A stretch of DNA of 64,000 bases from contig NZ_FMAE01000002.1 in the NCBI RefSeq assembly GCF_900094575.1, positions 186,001 through 250,000 on the forward strand. Reading direction: 5' to 3'. This stretch comes from Bradyrhizobium yuanmingense. Lineage in GTDB: Bacteria > Pseudomonadota > Alphaproteobacteria > Rhizobiales > Xanthobacteraceae. A program made the translations under genes and the position numbers. Shown here piece by piece: positions 17,693-26,236 of this stretch; the first letter of the stretch is position 1, and each line of letters starts with the position of its first letter. The notes beneath the pieces are model-generated. The model searched no databases, had not been told where the DNA came from, and was given only the letters and a program-made list of their open reading frames with translations.

Positions 17693-17893
17693 TCCATTCC
17701 CAGTCACGTCCGCTCAGTCCACGGCTTCGAACGGCTCTCAGCGGATGTTGGCGCCGCCCAATGTGCCGTGCGTCTCAAGCGGGAAGATTGTCCTACCTTC
17801 TACCTTTGAGATCAAGGTGGCATGACGGGACGCTGCCCTCACAATCAGGTGCGAGGGACGATCGGGCCCTTGCCGGGCGGGAAAGACGGAACG
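17693..17893. other. Intergenic stretch with no recognised feature
   Basis: Together with the possible small ORF this fills the 347-base gap between ptsN and the Wzy-like gene. It should hold the promoter of the polysaccharide operon on the minus strand. I could not identify convincing -35/-10 boxes, a palindrome or an RNA element. Confidence 0.5.
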
Positions 17894-18355
17894 TTACGCC
17901 GCCGTTGCCGGCGGCAGCGCGAGCACCGAATAGATCGCCTGCGCATCGCGCGAGGCGCGGAGCTTCTTGGCGATGTCCTGGTCGCGCAGCAGGCGGGCGA
18001 TGCGGGCGAGCGCCTTGAGGTGATCGGCGCCGGCGCCTTCGGGGGCCAGCAGCAGGAAGACGAGATCGACCGGCTGGCCGTCCATCGCCTCGAAGTCGAT
18101 CGGACGATCGAGCCGCGCGAACAGGCCGAAGATCTTCTCCAGCTTGGGCAGCTTGCCGTGCGGAATGGCGACGCCATAGCCGACCGCGGTGGTGCCGAGC
18201 TTCTCCCGCTGCAGCAGCACCTCGAACACCGAGCGCTCGTTCTGCCCGGTCAGCTCGGCGGCCTTGGCCGCCAGCTCCTGCAGCGCCTGCTTCTTGCTGT
18301 TGACTTTCAATGCCGGGAGAATCGCCTCGGGTGCGACCAGATCGGTAATCGGCAT
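17894..18355 (-). CDS. ptsN: PTS IIA-like nitrogen-regulatory protein PtsN (EIIA-Ntr)
   Basis: A 153-residue PTS EIIA type-2 domain. H66 in GYGVAIPHGKLP is the phosphorylation site fed by NPr/EI-Ntr. It relays nitrogen/carbon state by binding partners such as potassium channels, sensor kinases and transport regulators. It lies downstream of rpoN and hpf on the same strand, the conserved proteobacterial order. Confidence 0.95.
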   Translation of the reverse strand: MPITDLVAPEAILPALKVNSKKQALQELAAKAAELTGQNERSVFEVLLQREKLGTTAVGYGVAIPHGKLPKLEKIFGLFARLDRPIDFEAMDGQPVDLVFLLLAPEGAGADHLKALARIARLLRDQDIAKKLRASRDAQAIYSVLALPPATAA

Positions 18356-18574
18356 GGAAGCTTTCCGAGGTGAATTAAACCGTCAGGTTCCGATTTGGCC
18401 AGCTTGATAGACCAAGCTCGGCCGGCGTCAATAACATGAAGCAGGAGGCGGACTTAGCCCCGATCCAGATGTGGGGGGCTTCTACTCCAACGCAATCCCG
18501 GTGCCAACTCCCGCGTGCGGCTTTGCCCCCGTCATTGTTAAGGGCCGGGATGGTACGGGCGCCGGCTGGCGGGC

Positions 18575-19180
18575 CTAGCCACCGCCCTGGCCGTCCACCT
18601 TGGCTCCCGGCGGGTCGATCCAACCCACATTGCCGTCCGCCCTGCGGTAAATGATGTTCACCCGACCGGACGAGCCATGCTGGAATACCAGGCAGGGTGC
18701 CCCGCTGAGATCGAGTTCCATGACGGCTTCGCTGACCGAGAGCCGCTTCAGCGACGTGGTTTGCTCCGCGATGATGACGGGGCTGTAGCCGGCGACTTCC
18801 TCTTCGCCCTCTCCGGGCGCTTCCAGCACATAGCTGGTGGCGTCGAGCGCAGCCATCGCCTCTGAGGCGGCATGGGCCTTGCGCGCGGAGCGGTCCTTGA
18901 GCCGGTTCTTGTAGCGCCGCAGCCGCTTCTCGATCATCACCAGCGCCTGGTCGGCACTGGCATAGGCATCCGGTGCGTTCGAATCGGCTTCCAGCGTGAT
19001 TCCCGAATCGAGATGCAGGGCGCAATCGGTGCGAAAGCCGAAGCCGTCCTTGCTCAGCGTGATGTGGCCGGAATAATTGCCGTCGAAATATTTGCGCAGC
19101 ACCTCGTCGGTGCGGTCGGCAACGCGGCCGCGCAGCGCCTCGCCGACGCTGATGCTCTTTCCCGAGATTCTGAGAGTCAT
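18575..19180 (-). CDS. hpf: Long-form ribosome hibernation promoting factor
   Basis: A 201-residue protein. The N-terminal Hpf/YfiA domain (residues 1-105) binds the 30S decoding site, and a C-terminal domain (about 145-195; RLSVSEAVMELDLSGAPCLVFQH, VNIIYRRADGNVGWIDP) drives 100S dimer formation. The long form is usual outside the gammaproteobacteria. ATG 19180 (MTLRISGKSISVGEAL) with an upstream GAGG is chosen over an in-frame ATG 27 codons earlier, because the domain starts there. It lies 81 bases after rpoN. Confidence 0.95.
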   Translation of the reverse strand: MTLRISGKSISVGEALRGRVADRTDEVLRKYFDGNYSGHITLSKDGFGFRTDCALHLDSGITLEADSNAPDAYASADQALVMIEKRLRRYKNRLKDRSARKAHAASEAMAALDATSYVLEAPGEGEEEVAGYSPVIIAEQTTSLKRLSVSEAVMELDLSGAPCLVFQHGSSGRVNIIYRRADGNVGWIDPPGAKVDGQGGG

Positions 19181-19261
19181 GTGATGCCTCGCTTGGTTGG
19201 TGCCCAGCTTGGATCGGTCTCGATGGGGCATCGAGAGTAGCGCGATTTGGCGCCAGCGCAA

Positions 19262-20884
19262 TCAGGCCGGTTCGGGATTGCGGGAGCGATCGGACAAGGC
19301 GGTAGAGAGGACGTTACCAAGAGCGCTCTGCTTGTCGCGGCGGCGTTGCACCGAGGAAGGTATGCGCATGGCTTCGCGGTACTTCGCGACCGTGCGGCGG
19401 GCAATATCAATGCCCGAGGCGCGCAAGCGTTCCACGATGGTGTCGTCCGACAGGATCGCGGAGGGCTCCTCCGAATCGATCAGCTGCTTGATGTGGTGAC
19501 GCACCGCTTCCGCCGAATGCGCTTCGCCCCCGTCGGCCGAGGCGATCGAGGCCGTGAAGAAATATTTCAGCTCGAACGTGCCGCGGTTGGTCGCCATGTA
19601 TTTGTTGGCGGTGACACGCGACACCGTGGATTCGTGCATCTGGATGGCGTCGGCGACGGCCTTCAGATTGAGCGGGCGCAAATGGGCGACACCGTGGGTG
19701 AAGAACCCGTCCTGCTGGCGCACGATCTCGGTCGCCACTTTCAGGATGGTGCGGGCGCGCTGGTCGAGCGCGCGCACGAGCCAGGTCGCGTTCTGCAACG
19801 CATCCGTGAAATAGGACTTGTCGCCGTCCTTGCCGATCTTCTTCGAAAGCTCGGAATAATAGGTCTGGTTGACCAGCACGCGCGGCAAGGTGTCGCTGTT
19901 GAGCTCGACATGCCAGCCGCCGTCGGGACCCGGGCGGACATAGACGTCGGGCACCATGGTCTGCAGGCGCGCCGAGCCGAACTTCATGCCGGGCTTGGGA
20001 TTGAGGCGGCGGATCTCGCCGATCATGTCGGCGATGTCCTCGTCGTCGACGCCGCAGATCTTGCGAAGAGCCGCGATGTCGCGCTTGGCGAGCAGATCGA
20101 GATGCTCGACCAGCGCCTGCATCGCGGGGTCGTAGCGGTCGAGCTCGCGCAGCTGGATCGCCAGGCATTCGCTTAAGGAACGCGCGCAGACCCCGGGCGG
20201 ATCGAATTTTTGCAGCACGGCGAGGACGCTTTCGACCTCGGCTTGCGACGCGCCGAGACGCTCGGCGGCTTGGCCGAGATCGGGCGGCAGATAGCCGGCC
20301 TCGTCGACGAGGTCGATCAGGTACTGGCCGATCATGCGTTGCGCGGGCGCGGTGAAGGCAACCGAGAGCTGCTCGGCGAGATGGCCTGACAACGTCGTCT
20401 CGGCCGCGACAAAAGCTTCGAGATTGTAGTCTTCGTCACCGGAGGCGCCGCCGCCCCATTCGGTATAGGTGGTCGGCGCGGCATCCTGAGCGTTGCGCGC
20501 GGCCGCCTCGGCCGGCTCCTCGGAGAAGACATTGTCGAGGCCGGTGTCCAGGGTCTGCTCGATCTCGGCGCGGGTGCCGAGATCCTTGCTCATCCATTCT
20601 TCCTGGCCCGGCTCGAAGCCTTCCGCGCTGCCGCCGAAGCCGTCCTCGCCCGGACCGTCGTTCTGGCCGTCGGAATCGCCGTAATTGGCCGCCTCGGCCG
20701 GAGCTTCGCCCGCGGGCGCGTCGTCACTGGCCCGTTCCAGCAGCGGGTTTCGCTCGAGCTCCTCTTCCACGAAGGTCGTGAGATCGAGATTGGACAATTG
20801 CAGCAGCTTGATCGCCTGCATCAGCTGCGGCGTCATGACCAGCGACTGCGATTGCCGGAACTCTAATCTCTGCGTAAGCGCCAT
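19262..20884 (-). CDS. rpoN: RNA polymerase sigma-54 factor
   Basis: A 540-residue sigma-54. It has the Gln/Leu-rich region I (QRLEFRQSQSLVMTPQL, QAIKLLQLSNLDL), an acidic region II, the core-binding domain, the DNA-binding helix-turn-helix (ATVSRVTANKYM) and the RpoN box ARRTVAKYRE at about residues 495-504. It directs polymerase to -24/-12 promoters (nitrogen assimilation, fixation, C4-dicarboxylate uptake) with enhancer-binding activators. The lptB-rpoN-hpf-ptsN context is the conserved proteobacterial locus. Bradyrhizobium species often carry a second rpoN elsewhere. Confidence 0.98.
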   Translation of the reverse strand: MALTQRLEFRQSQSLVMTPQLMQAIKLLQLSNLDLTTFVEEELERNPLLERASDDAPAGEAPAEAANYGDSDGQNDGPGEDGFGGSAEGFEPGQEEWMSKDLGTRAEIEQTLDTGLDNVFSEEPAEAAARNAQDAAPTTYTEWGGGASGDEDYNLEAFVAAETTLSGHLAEQLSVAFTAPAQRMIGQYLIDLVDEAGYLPPDLGQAAERLGASQAEVESVLAVLQKFDPPGVCARSLSECLAIQLRELDRYDPAMQALVEHLDLLAKRDIAALRKICGVDDEDIADMIGEIRRLNPKPGMKFGSARLQTMVPDVYVRPGPDGGWHVELNSDTLPRVLVNQTYYSELSKKIGKDGDKSYFTDALQNATWLVRALDQRARTILKVATEIVRQQDGFFTHGVAHLRPLNLKAVADAIQMHESTVSRVTANKYMATNRGTFELKYFFTASIASADGGEAHSAEAVRHHIKQLIDSEEPSAILSDDTIVERLRASGIDIARRTVAKYREAMRIPSSVQRRRDKQSALGNVLSTALSDRSRNPEPA

Positions 20885-20974
20885 GAAGCAAGAACCGATC
20901 CCAAAAGTTGGTCCGATTTTTGCTTATCCTAGTCTCAGCCCGATGTACACGGCTTGACGAATTGGAAAAAAGGG

Positions 20975-21988
20975 CTAGAGGCGGAATTCCTCGCCAAGGT
21001 AAAGGCGGCGCACGTCCGGATCGGCAACGATCTCATCCGGGGTTCCCTCGGTCAAGATTTCCCCGGCATAGACGATATAGGCACGGTCGGTCAGGCCGAG
21101 CGTCTCGCGGACATTGTGGTCGGTAATCAGCACGCCGATGCCGCGATTGGTGAGATGGCGGACGAGGTCCTGGATGTCGCCGACCGCGATCGGGTCGATG
21201 CCGGCGAAGGGCTCGTCGAGCAGCATGTAGTTCGGCCGCGTCGCCAGCGCGCGCGCGATTTCGACGCGGCGACGCTCGCCGCCGGACAGCGCGATCGACG
21301 GTGATTTCCGTAGCCGCGTGATGTTGAACTCGTCGAGCAGCGAGTCGAGCTGCTGCTCGCGCTTCTTGCGCGAGGGCTCGACCACTTCGAGCACGGCGCG
21401 GATGTTCTGCTCGACGGTGAGGCCGCGGAAGATCGAGGCTTCCTGCGGCAGATAGCCGATGCCGAGCCGCGCGCGCTGATACATCGGCAGCTTGGTGACG
21501 TCGTGGCCGTCGAGCTCGATCGCGCCGCGATCGGCCTTGATCAGGCCGGTAATCATGTAGAACACGGTGGTCTTGCCGGCGCCGTTCGGGCCGAGCAGGC
21601 CGACGGCCTCGCCGCGGCGCACATAGATGCTGACGCCGCGCACCACCTGGCGGCTGCCAAAGGCCTTTTCCACACTATGCACAGCCAGGAAGCCGGGCCG
21701 CTTCAACAGCTGCGGCGCGCCGGCACCGTTGGACCTGGCGGCCGTTCGGACGGGATGAACCGCCTGCGGACGCGGCTCGGCCTGATAGTCGGCCTCGTAG
21801 TCGCCCGTGTAGTCACCTTGGAACTGGTCGGGCCCGCGGGGCTGGTCGCGGGCAATCGGCGTGTCCCTGACGGGACTGGGCACGAGGCCGCCGACGCTGT
21901 CCCCGAGCGCAGTGATGTCCTGACGCGCAAATCCTGGCCGGCCGCGCTTGGCGGGGCGCCGACGGAACATGCTGAAGAGATCGACCAT
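20975..21988 (-). CDS. lptB: LPS export ABC transporter ATPase LptB with a long N-terminal extension
   Basis: A 337-residue protein. Residues about 98-337 are the LptB ATPase (Walker [10 protein letters not shown] at 133-141, LSGGERRR signature, [12 protein letters not shown]alker [11 protein letters not shown] switch). LptB with LptFG extracts LPS from the inner membrane and pushes it along LptC-LptA. The first 97 residues, rich in Arg, Asp, Gly and Pro, are not in E. coli LptB (241 residues). No internal start with a clear ribosome site was seen at the domain boundary. rpoN follows 90 bases downstream. Confidence 0.95.
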   Translation of the reverse strand: MVDLFSMFRRRPAKRGRPGFARQDITALGDSVGGLVPSPVRDTPIARDQPRGPDQFQGDYTGDYEADYQAEPRPQAVHPVRTAARSNGAGAPQLLKRPGFLAVHSVEKAFGSRQVVRGVSIYVRRGEAVGLLGPNGAGKTTVFYMITGLIKADRGAIELDGHDVTKLPMYQRARLGIGYLPQEASIFRGLTVEQNIRAVLEVVEPSRKKREQQLDSLLDEFNITRLRKSPSIALSGGERRRVEIARALATRPNYMLLDEPFAGIDPIAVGDIQDLVRHLTNRGIGVLITDHNVRETLGLTDRAYIVYAGEILTEGTPDEIVADPDVRRLYLGEEFRL

Positions 21989-22212
21989 CCCCGCCTTCTA
22001 GCCTTTGGCGTCGTCTTGCGCGAAATCCGCGCGATCTGTCGCGCCAGCCTGAGCGATTGGCCGACGCAGCATGGGTGAAGGAATGTCTCATGCCCAGTGA
22101 AACACGCCCGAAAAGCGGCGGACCCCGCTTCGAAAGCCCTGCGCGCTAGATACAGGCTCGCCGGGCAGGCTTCAACCCTCGGTTCGGCCGCATCCGAACC
22201 AAGCCGTTGAAT

Positions 22213-22938
22213 TCATTTTGGTTTACTTGCACCGGGTAACTGCAAAGGCGGCGCGCCGCCGGGCTTGCCCGAACCGCAATCGTTGCTGGAGCCCTGCGGC
22301 AGCAGGACCTGAACCCGGCCGCTGTCGGATTCCACACGTGACACGCCGGTCGTCATATCGACAGTCAGCCGATCGCCCCGCATGACGTTCTTGCACTGGG
22401 TCATGACGACTTGGCCCGAGCCCCCGCCGAACATGGTGATCAGGTTGGTCTTGGTGTCGAACACGGCGGTCTCCCCCGTCACCACCTGGTCCTTCTGGGT
22501 GACCACGACATTCCCGCGCGCCTCGAGCCGCTTGATCGAGGAGCTGCCGCCCGGACCCGGCTGCGCCGACTGCATCGGCGCGCTCTTGGTCGCTTTCGCC
22601 GCAGGCTGCGGCGCGGCCGGCTTGTCGCCGCCGCCCGAATCGTAAAACACCACCAGCGTCTTCGAGGTCATGGTGGTGTCGCCCTGCACGACCTTCACAT
22701 TGCCGGAGAAGGTCGCCTCCTTCTTCTTGTCGCGCATCTCGAGCGAGGCCGCTTCGATCTGAATTGGCTGATCGCGGTTTTGCGTAAAGCCCTGCAGCGC
22801 GTTGTTGGGCGCAGTCGCCGAACTCTGCGTGCGGCCTTCACCGGATGCGATCAAGACACCAAAGGCAAGCGCGGCTGCGCTGACGATCGCGCTGCGCCTG
22901 TTGTCGTTGCGCGAGAAGAACTTCATCATGAAAATCAC
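22213..22938 (-). CDS. lptA: LPS transport periplasmic protein LptA (OstA-like)
   Basis: A 241-residue exported protein: basic N-terminus, hydrophobic segment (residues about 15-35), then an OstA beta-jellyroll (PIQIEAASLEMRDKKKEATFSGNVKVVQGD, RLEARGNVVVTQKDQVVTGE). A Pro/Ala/Lys-rich insertion of roughly 35 residues splits the jellyroll near residues 105-135. It bridges LPS from LptC to LptD across the periplasm. The start overlaps the lptC stop by four bases. Confidence 0.93.
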   Translation of the reverse strand: MIFMMKFFSRNDNRRSAIVSAAALAFGVLIASGEGRTQSSATAPNNALQGFTQNRDQPIQIEAASLEMRDKKKEATFSGNVKVVQGDTTMTSKTLVVFYDSGGGDKPAAPQPAAKATKSAPMQSAQPGPGGSSSIKRLEARGNVVVTQKDQVVTGETAVFDTKTNLITMFGGGSGQVVMTQCKNVMRGDRLTVDMTTGVSRVESDSGRVQVLLPQGSSNDCGSGKPGGAPPLQLPGASKPK

Positions 22939-23666
22939 TTCGAATTGGCAGACTTGTTCTGAGGCGTGCGCGTCTTCGTCGGCGCAGGCTCGGTTGGTCC
23001 AGGCTGAGCAGCGGCGGGTTCATCCAGCTTGTCCAGATGCATCACCACATTGCCCTCGAAGCGGATGACGTCGCCGCCTTCGGTAATTCGCAGGCGATCC
23101 GCACTCAGCGTGCCGTTGGTCAGCTTGACGTCGACGCGCTCGTCCGAGGAGACCGTGCCCTTGCCCATGTCGACGAAGGCGGAATTGAGCCGCGCCTCAT
23201 AGCCGGTCGAGGTGCGCAGGAAGATGTCCTTGCGCAGATCGAGCTGCTGCTGCTTGTTGTCGAAGCGGCCGGTGCGGGCATCAAGGAACAGGGTCGACTT
23301 GTCCTCCATCAGCACTTTCGCACGCAGGTCATTGAGATCGACATGATCGGGATCGGTGATGTCCTGCGTCGCGGTCTTGGCCCAGAGCTCATAGGGCCGC
23401 TGGTCCGGCGTGTATCCGGCGAGGTGCGGCGATTCCATCGTGATCCTGGTGCCCGACACCACCAGATTTCCGGAGTCGAGCGGCAGCTTCGGCATCAGCA
23501 TGCGGAACGGATTGAAGATCGAGACGCCGATGATGACAGCCATGGACAGCACTACAGCACCCGGGACCGCGATACGCAGAATCCGCACCAGGCGGCTGTG
23601 GCGCGCCGCGCTGGCAAACTTCGCCGCAAGCGCGGCGTCGTAGGTGGGGTTCTGGGCCGAATTCAC
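22935..23666 (-). CDS. lptC: LPS export protein LptC
   Basis: A 243-residue protein with one N-terminal transmembrane helix (residues about 31-51, IAVPGAVVLSMAVIIGVSIF) and a periplasmic LptC jellyroll (LDSGNLVVSGTRITMESPHL; ITEGGDVIRFEGNVVMHL). It docks LptBFG to LptA. The acidic/Pro C-terminal tail is unusual but common in rhizobia. It is the first gene of the lptC-lptA-lptB run. Confidence 0.92.
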   Translation of the reverse strand: MNSAQNPTYDAALAAKFASAARHSRLVRILRIAVPGAVVLSMAVIIGVSIFNPFRMLMPKLPLDSGNLVVSGTRITMESPHLAGYTPDQRPYELWAKTATQDITDPDHVDLNDLRAKVLMEDKSTLFLDARTGRFDNKQQQLDLRKDIFLRTSTGYEARLNSAFVDMGKGTVSSDERVDVKLTNGTLSADRLRITEGGDVIRFEGNVVMHLDKLDEPAAAQPGPTEPAPTKTRTPQNKSANSK

Positions 23667-23830
23667 CGGGGTTCCTGCTTACCTGTCTCCTGACGTATCG
23701 CTCGCCTTGTCCGGTCGAGGGGGCGCACCCCATTCTATCCGGCGCCGCCCAAATATGCAGCCGGCGACAGGCCGTTACGAAAGTGTCCGAAACGGGGCGG
23801 CAATCCCGGGCCAACCGCCACGGGGGGCCT

Positions 23831-24445
23831 TCAGGAGTGCGCGAAAATGTCCTCTTCCGCCCAGCCCTGGAGGTCCAGCAGGGCGCGGGTCGGCAGGAAG
23901 TCGAAACAGGCCTGCGCCAGCTGGCTGCGGCCTTCCCGCACCAGCATGGCGTCCAGTCGGTCGCGCAAGGCATGCAGATGCAGCACGTCGGAGGCGGCGT
24001 AGGCGAGCTGCGGCTCGCTCAGGCTGTCGGAACCCCAGTCGCTGGACTGCTGCTGCTTGGAGAGGTCGATGTTGAGCACCTCGCGGACGAGGTCCTTGAG
24101 GCCGTGGCGGTCGGTGTAGGTGCGGGTCAGGCGGGACGCAATCTTGGTGCAATAAATCGGCCCGGTCATGACGCCGAAGGTCTGGTTCAGCACCGCGACG
24201 TCGAACCGCGCGAAGTGGAATATCTTCGTGACCGCCGGATTGGCGAGCAGCGCCTTCAGGTTCGGCGCGTCGGTGTGGCCCTTGGGGATCTGCACCACGT
24301 CGGCGCTGCCGTCGCCCGGCGAGAGCTGCACCACGCAGAGCCGGTCGCGGTGCGGGTTCAGCCCCATAGTCTCGGTGTCGATCGCCACCGCTCCGGTGTA
24401 GCGGGACAGGTCGGGCAGGTCGCCGCGGTGCAGGCGTACGGTCAT
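23831..24445 (-). CDS. rnd: Ribonuclease D-like 3'-5' exonuclease
   Basis: A 204-residue DEDDy exonuclease domain: Exo I VAIDTETMGL, Exo II FHFARFDVAVL, Exo III YAASDVLHLHAL (Tyr and Asp of DEDDy). It lacks the HRDC domains of E. coli RNase D, so it is a short alphaproteobacterial form that processes or degrades structured RNAs such as tRNA precursors. Start 24445 (MTVRLHRGDLP) is preferred to an upstream ATG lying inside an intergenic repeat. Confidence 0.9.
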   Translation of the reverse strand: MTVRLHRGDLPDLSRYTGAVAIDTETMGLNPHRDRLCVVQLSPGDGSADVVQIPKGHTDAPNLKALLANPAVTKIFHFARFDVAVLNQTFGVMTGPIYCTKIASRLTRTYTDRHGLKDLVREVLNIDLSKQQQSSDWGSDSLSEPQLAYAASDVLHLHALRDRLDAMLVREGRSQLAQACFDFLPTRALLDLQGWAEEDIFAHS

Positions 24446-24485
24446 GAAACCCTCGGGTCGAATCGGTGCGTCGATATCATAGGCT

Positions 24486-24588
24486 AGAGCATGATCCGGA
24501 AAAGTGTGCAGCGGTTTTCCGAAAAGATCATGCTCAATCAATAACCTAAAGCGCGATGACGATTCATCTTAATCGCATCGCGCTTTAG
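24486..24588. repeat. Dispersed two-hairpin intergenic repeat, copy 2 (inverted relative to copy 1)
   Basis: The reverse complement of this stretch aligns along its whole length with 8763-8864: an AAAGCGCGATG/CATCGCGCTTT hairpin, then an AGCATGATC...CCGGATCATGCT hairpin. It lies between rnd and the UbiA gene on the minus strand. Confidence 0.85.
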
Positions 24589-24651
24589 TCGAATGGATCG
24601 CGATGTAGCCAGTCGCGACAGGTCACGCAAGCGGCCGTGACCTTACGGCCG

Positions 24652-25962
24652 TCAGATCGCAGCGAGCATAATGCAGATCATCGCCGCGACTGCGGTGCGG
24701 CTGGGGCCGTCCCGGAACGCGTACAGGATCGGATCGTCCGGCATCTCGCGGCGATGCGCCATCATCAGAGCACGGCCGAACCAGTACAGCAGCAGCGGTG
24801 TGAGCAGCCACAGCATCCAGGGGCGGCTGTAGAGCGGCGTCACCGCCGAGGACGAGACGTAGAGCGAGAACACGGTCACCGCGTTCATGGCGCTTGCCGC
24901 CGCCATCGCGGCGATGACGTTAAGGTCGGTGACGCGATAGTCGCGGTTGGAGGGATCGGCGAGGCCCACGCTCTCGCGCATGCTGAGCTCGCTGAAGCGC
25001 TTGATCAGGGCGAGCGAGGTGAACACGAACAGCGAGAAGATCAACAGCCATTCCGACAGCACCACGCCGACGCCGACTGCGCCGGCGACGATGCGAAGCG
25101 TGTAGAGGCCGGCGAGCGTGACGATGTCGACCAGCATCTTGCGCTTGAGCACGAGCGAATAGGCGATCGTGGTGGCGAGATAGAGGCCGAGCACGCCGAG
25201 AAACAGCGGCGAGATACAGAGGCTGGCGGCAAGCGCGAACAACCACAATGCAGGAATGGCCGACAGCGCCGACGAGATCGGCAAATCGCCGGCTGCGAGC
25301 GCGCGGTGGCGCTTGCTCGGATGCTGCCGGTCGGCGGCGAGATCGAGCAGATCGTTCATCAGATAGGCGCCCGAGGCGCAGGCCGAGAACGCCAGGAATG
25401 CGAGCAGCGCGTAGCCGAGGGTCGAAAGGTTCAGCTGATGCGCCGTGAGCGCAGGCACGAACACCAGCGTGTTCTTGGCGTATTGATGAACCCGCAGCGC
25501 TTTCACCCAGGTGGCGAGGCCGGCTCTGCGGACCTCGCCATTTTCGATGCGCGTGATGGAGGCACAATCGAACGGCACGCGCCCCGCCGCGAGATCGGCG
25601 TGCGTGACGACGCCATCGAAGCCGAGATGCGCTGAGATCGCCGCGGCATGAGCGGCGAGCCGATCCGCGACGAGATAGATCTTCTCGCCGCGCGCCCGTG
25701 CCGCCAGCGCCCGGTTCATCACATCGGAATCATAGGGCAGATGGGCGTAGTCGATTTCGCCTCGCGCCAGGATCGCCGTGAGCGCCGCCATCCCCGCCCG
25801 TCCGCCCGCACCGAAGCGCGCCAGCATGCGGCCGGGGCTGGAGAACAGCGCCTCCATCAGCAGTTCGGAACGCAGCAGCGCGCCTTCGAGGTCGATGACG
25901 AGGGTCCGGGCCGGCGACGGCTCGGACACGCGAGGATCATACTGGGAGGCACGCTGCTCCAT
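24652..25962 (-). CDS. UbiA-family prenyltransferase with N-terminal HAD-like domain (decaprenyl-phosphate phosphoribosyltransferase-like)
   Basis: A 436-residue protein. Residues about 18-140 resemble a HAD hydrolase but are degenerate: motif I is D24-L-E26 rather than D-x-D, and the motif II Thr/Ser and the Asp pair of motif IV are not evident. Residues about 150-436 are a nine-helix UbiA domain with N203-D204-xx-D207-xxx-D211 (ND..D..AD.QHPSKRHRALAAG) and LVDIVTLAGLYTLR (277-290). The HPxKRxRxxAAG signature matches mycobacterial Rv3806c, which joins decaprenyl-phosphate to phosphoribosyl pyrophosphate. DprE1/DprE2-like genes lie 5-8 kb away. Start 25962 is a choice. A quinone-prenylating role is less likely. 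Confidence 0.82.
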   Translation of the reverse strand: MEQRASQYDPRVSEPSPARTLVIDLEGALLRSELLMEALFSSPGRMLARFGAGGRAGMAALTAILARGEIDYAHLPYDSDVMNRALAARARGEKIYLVADRLAAHAAAISAHLGFDGVVTHADLAAGRVPFDCASITRIENGEVRRAGLATWVKALRVHQYAKNTLVFVPALTAHQLNLSTLGYALLAFLAFSACASGAYLMNDLLDLAADRQHPSKRHRALAAGDLPISSALSAIPALWLFALAASLCISPLFLGVLGLYLATTIAYSLVLKRKMLVDIVTLAGLYTLRIVAGAVGVGVVLSEWLLIFSLFVFTSLALIKRFSELSMRESVGLADPSNRDYRVTDLNVIAAMAAASAMNAVTVFSLYVSSSAVTPLYSRPWMLWLLTPLLLYWFGRALMMAHRREMPDDPILYAFRDGPSRTAVAAMICIMLAAI

Positions 25963-26236
25963 CCGAAAACGCTCTGACTTGCCGTGACATGACCGGCATT
26001 CGGCCGGGGGAGCAGGAAATTGGACGGCCAACCCTATGGGAACATTCACTAAAGGCGGCTTAATTCACCTGGAGAGATGGGGGCGGCTTCCGCCCGAGGC
26101 GCTGTTGCCCGGATCCCACAATCCGGCGCGAGCTTCCTGTACCGTCAGAACTTTTGCTTCGCGCGCCGTGGATATCGTCCCGGCCCACCCTATCTGCCAA
26201 TTTCCCTCCCCGGGGGCCCACCCTGGATCAGGTGCC

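Noticed and set aside
17575..18018. Plus-strand frame of 147 codons over the ptsN end
   Set aside because: It overlaps ptsN on the other strand, is Arg/Pro-rich and has no motif.
19247..20176. Open frame of 309 codons on the plus strand opposite rpoN
   Set aside because: It is antisense to the sigma-54 DNA-binding region and has Arg/His/Gly-rich composition without motifs.
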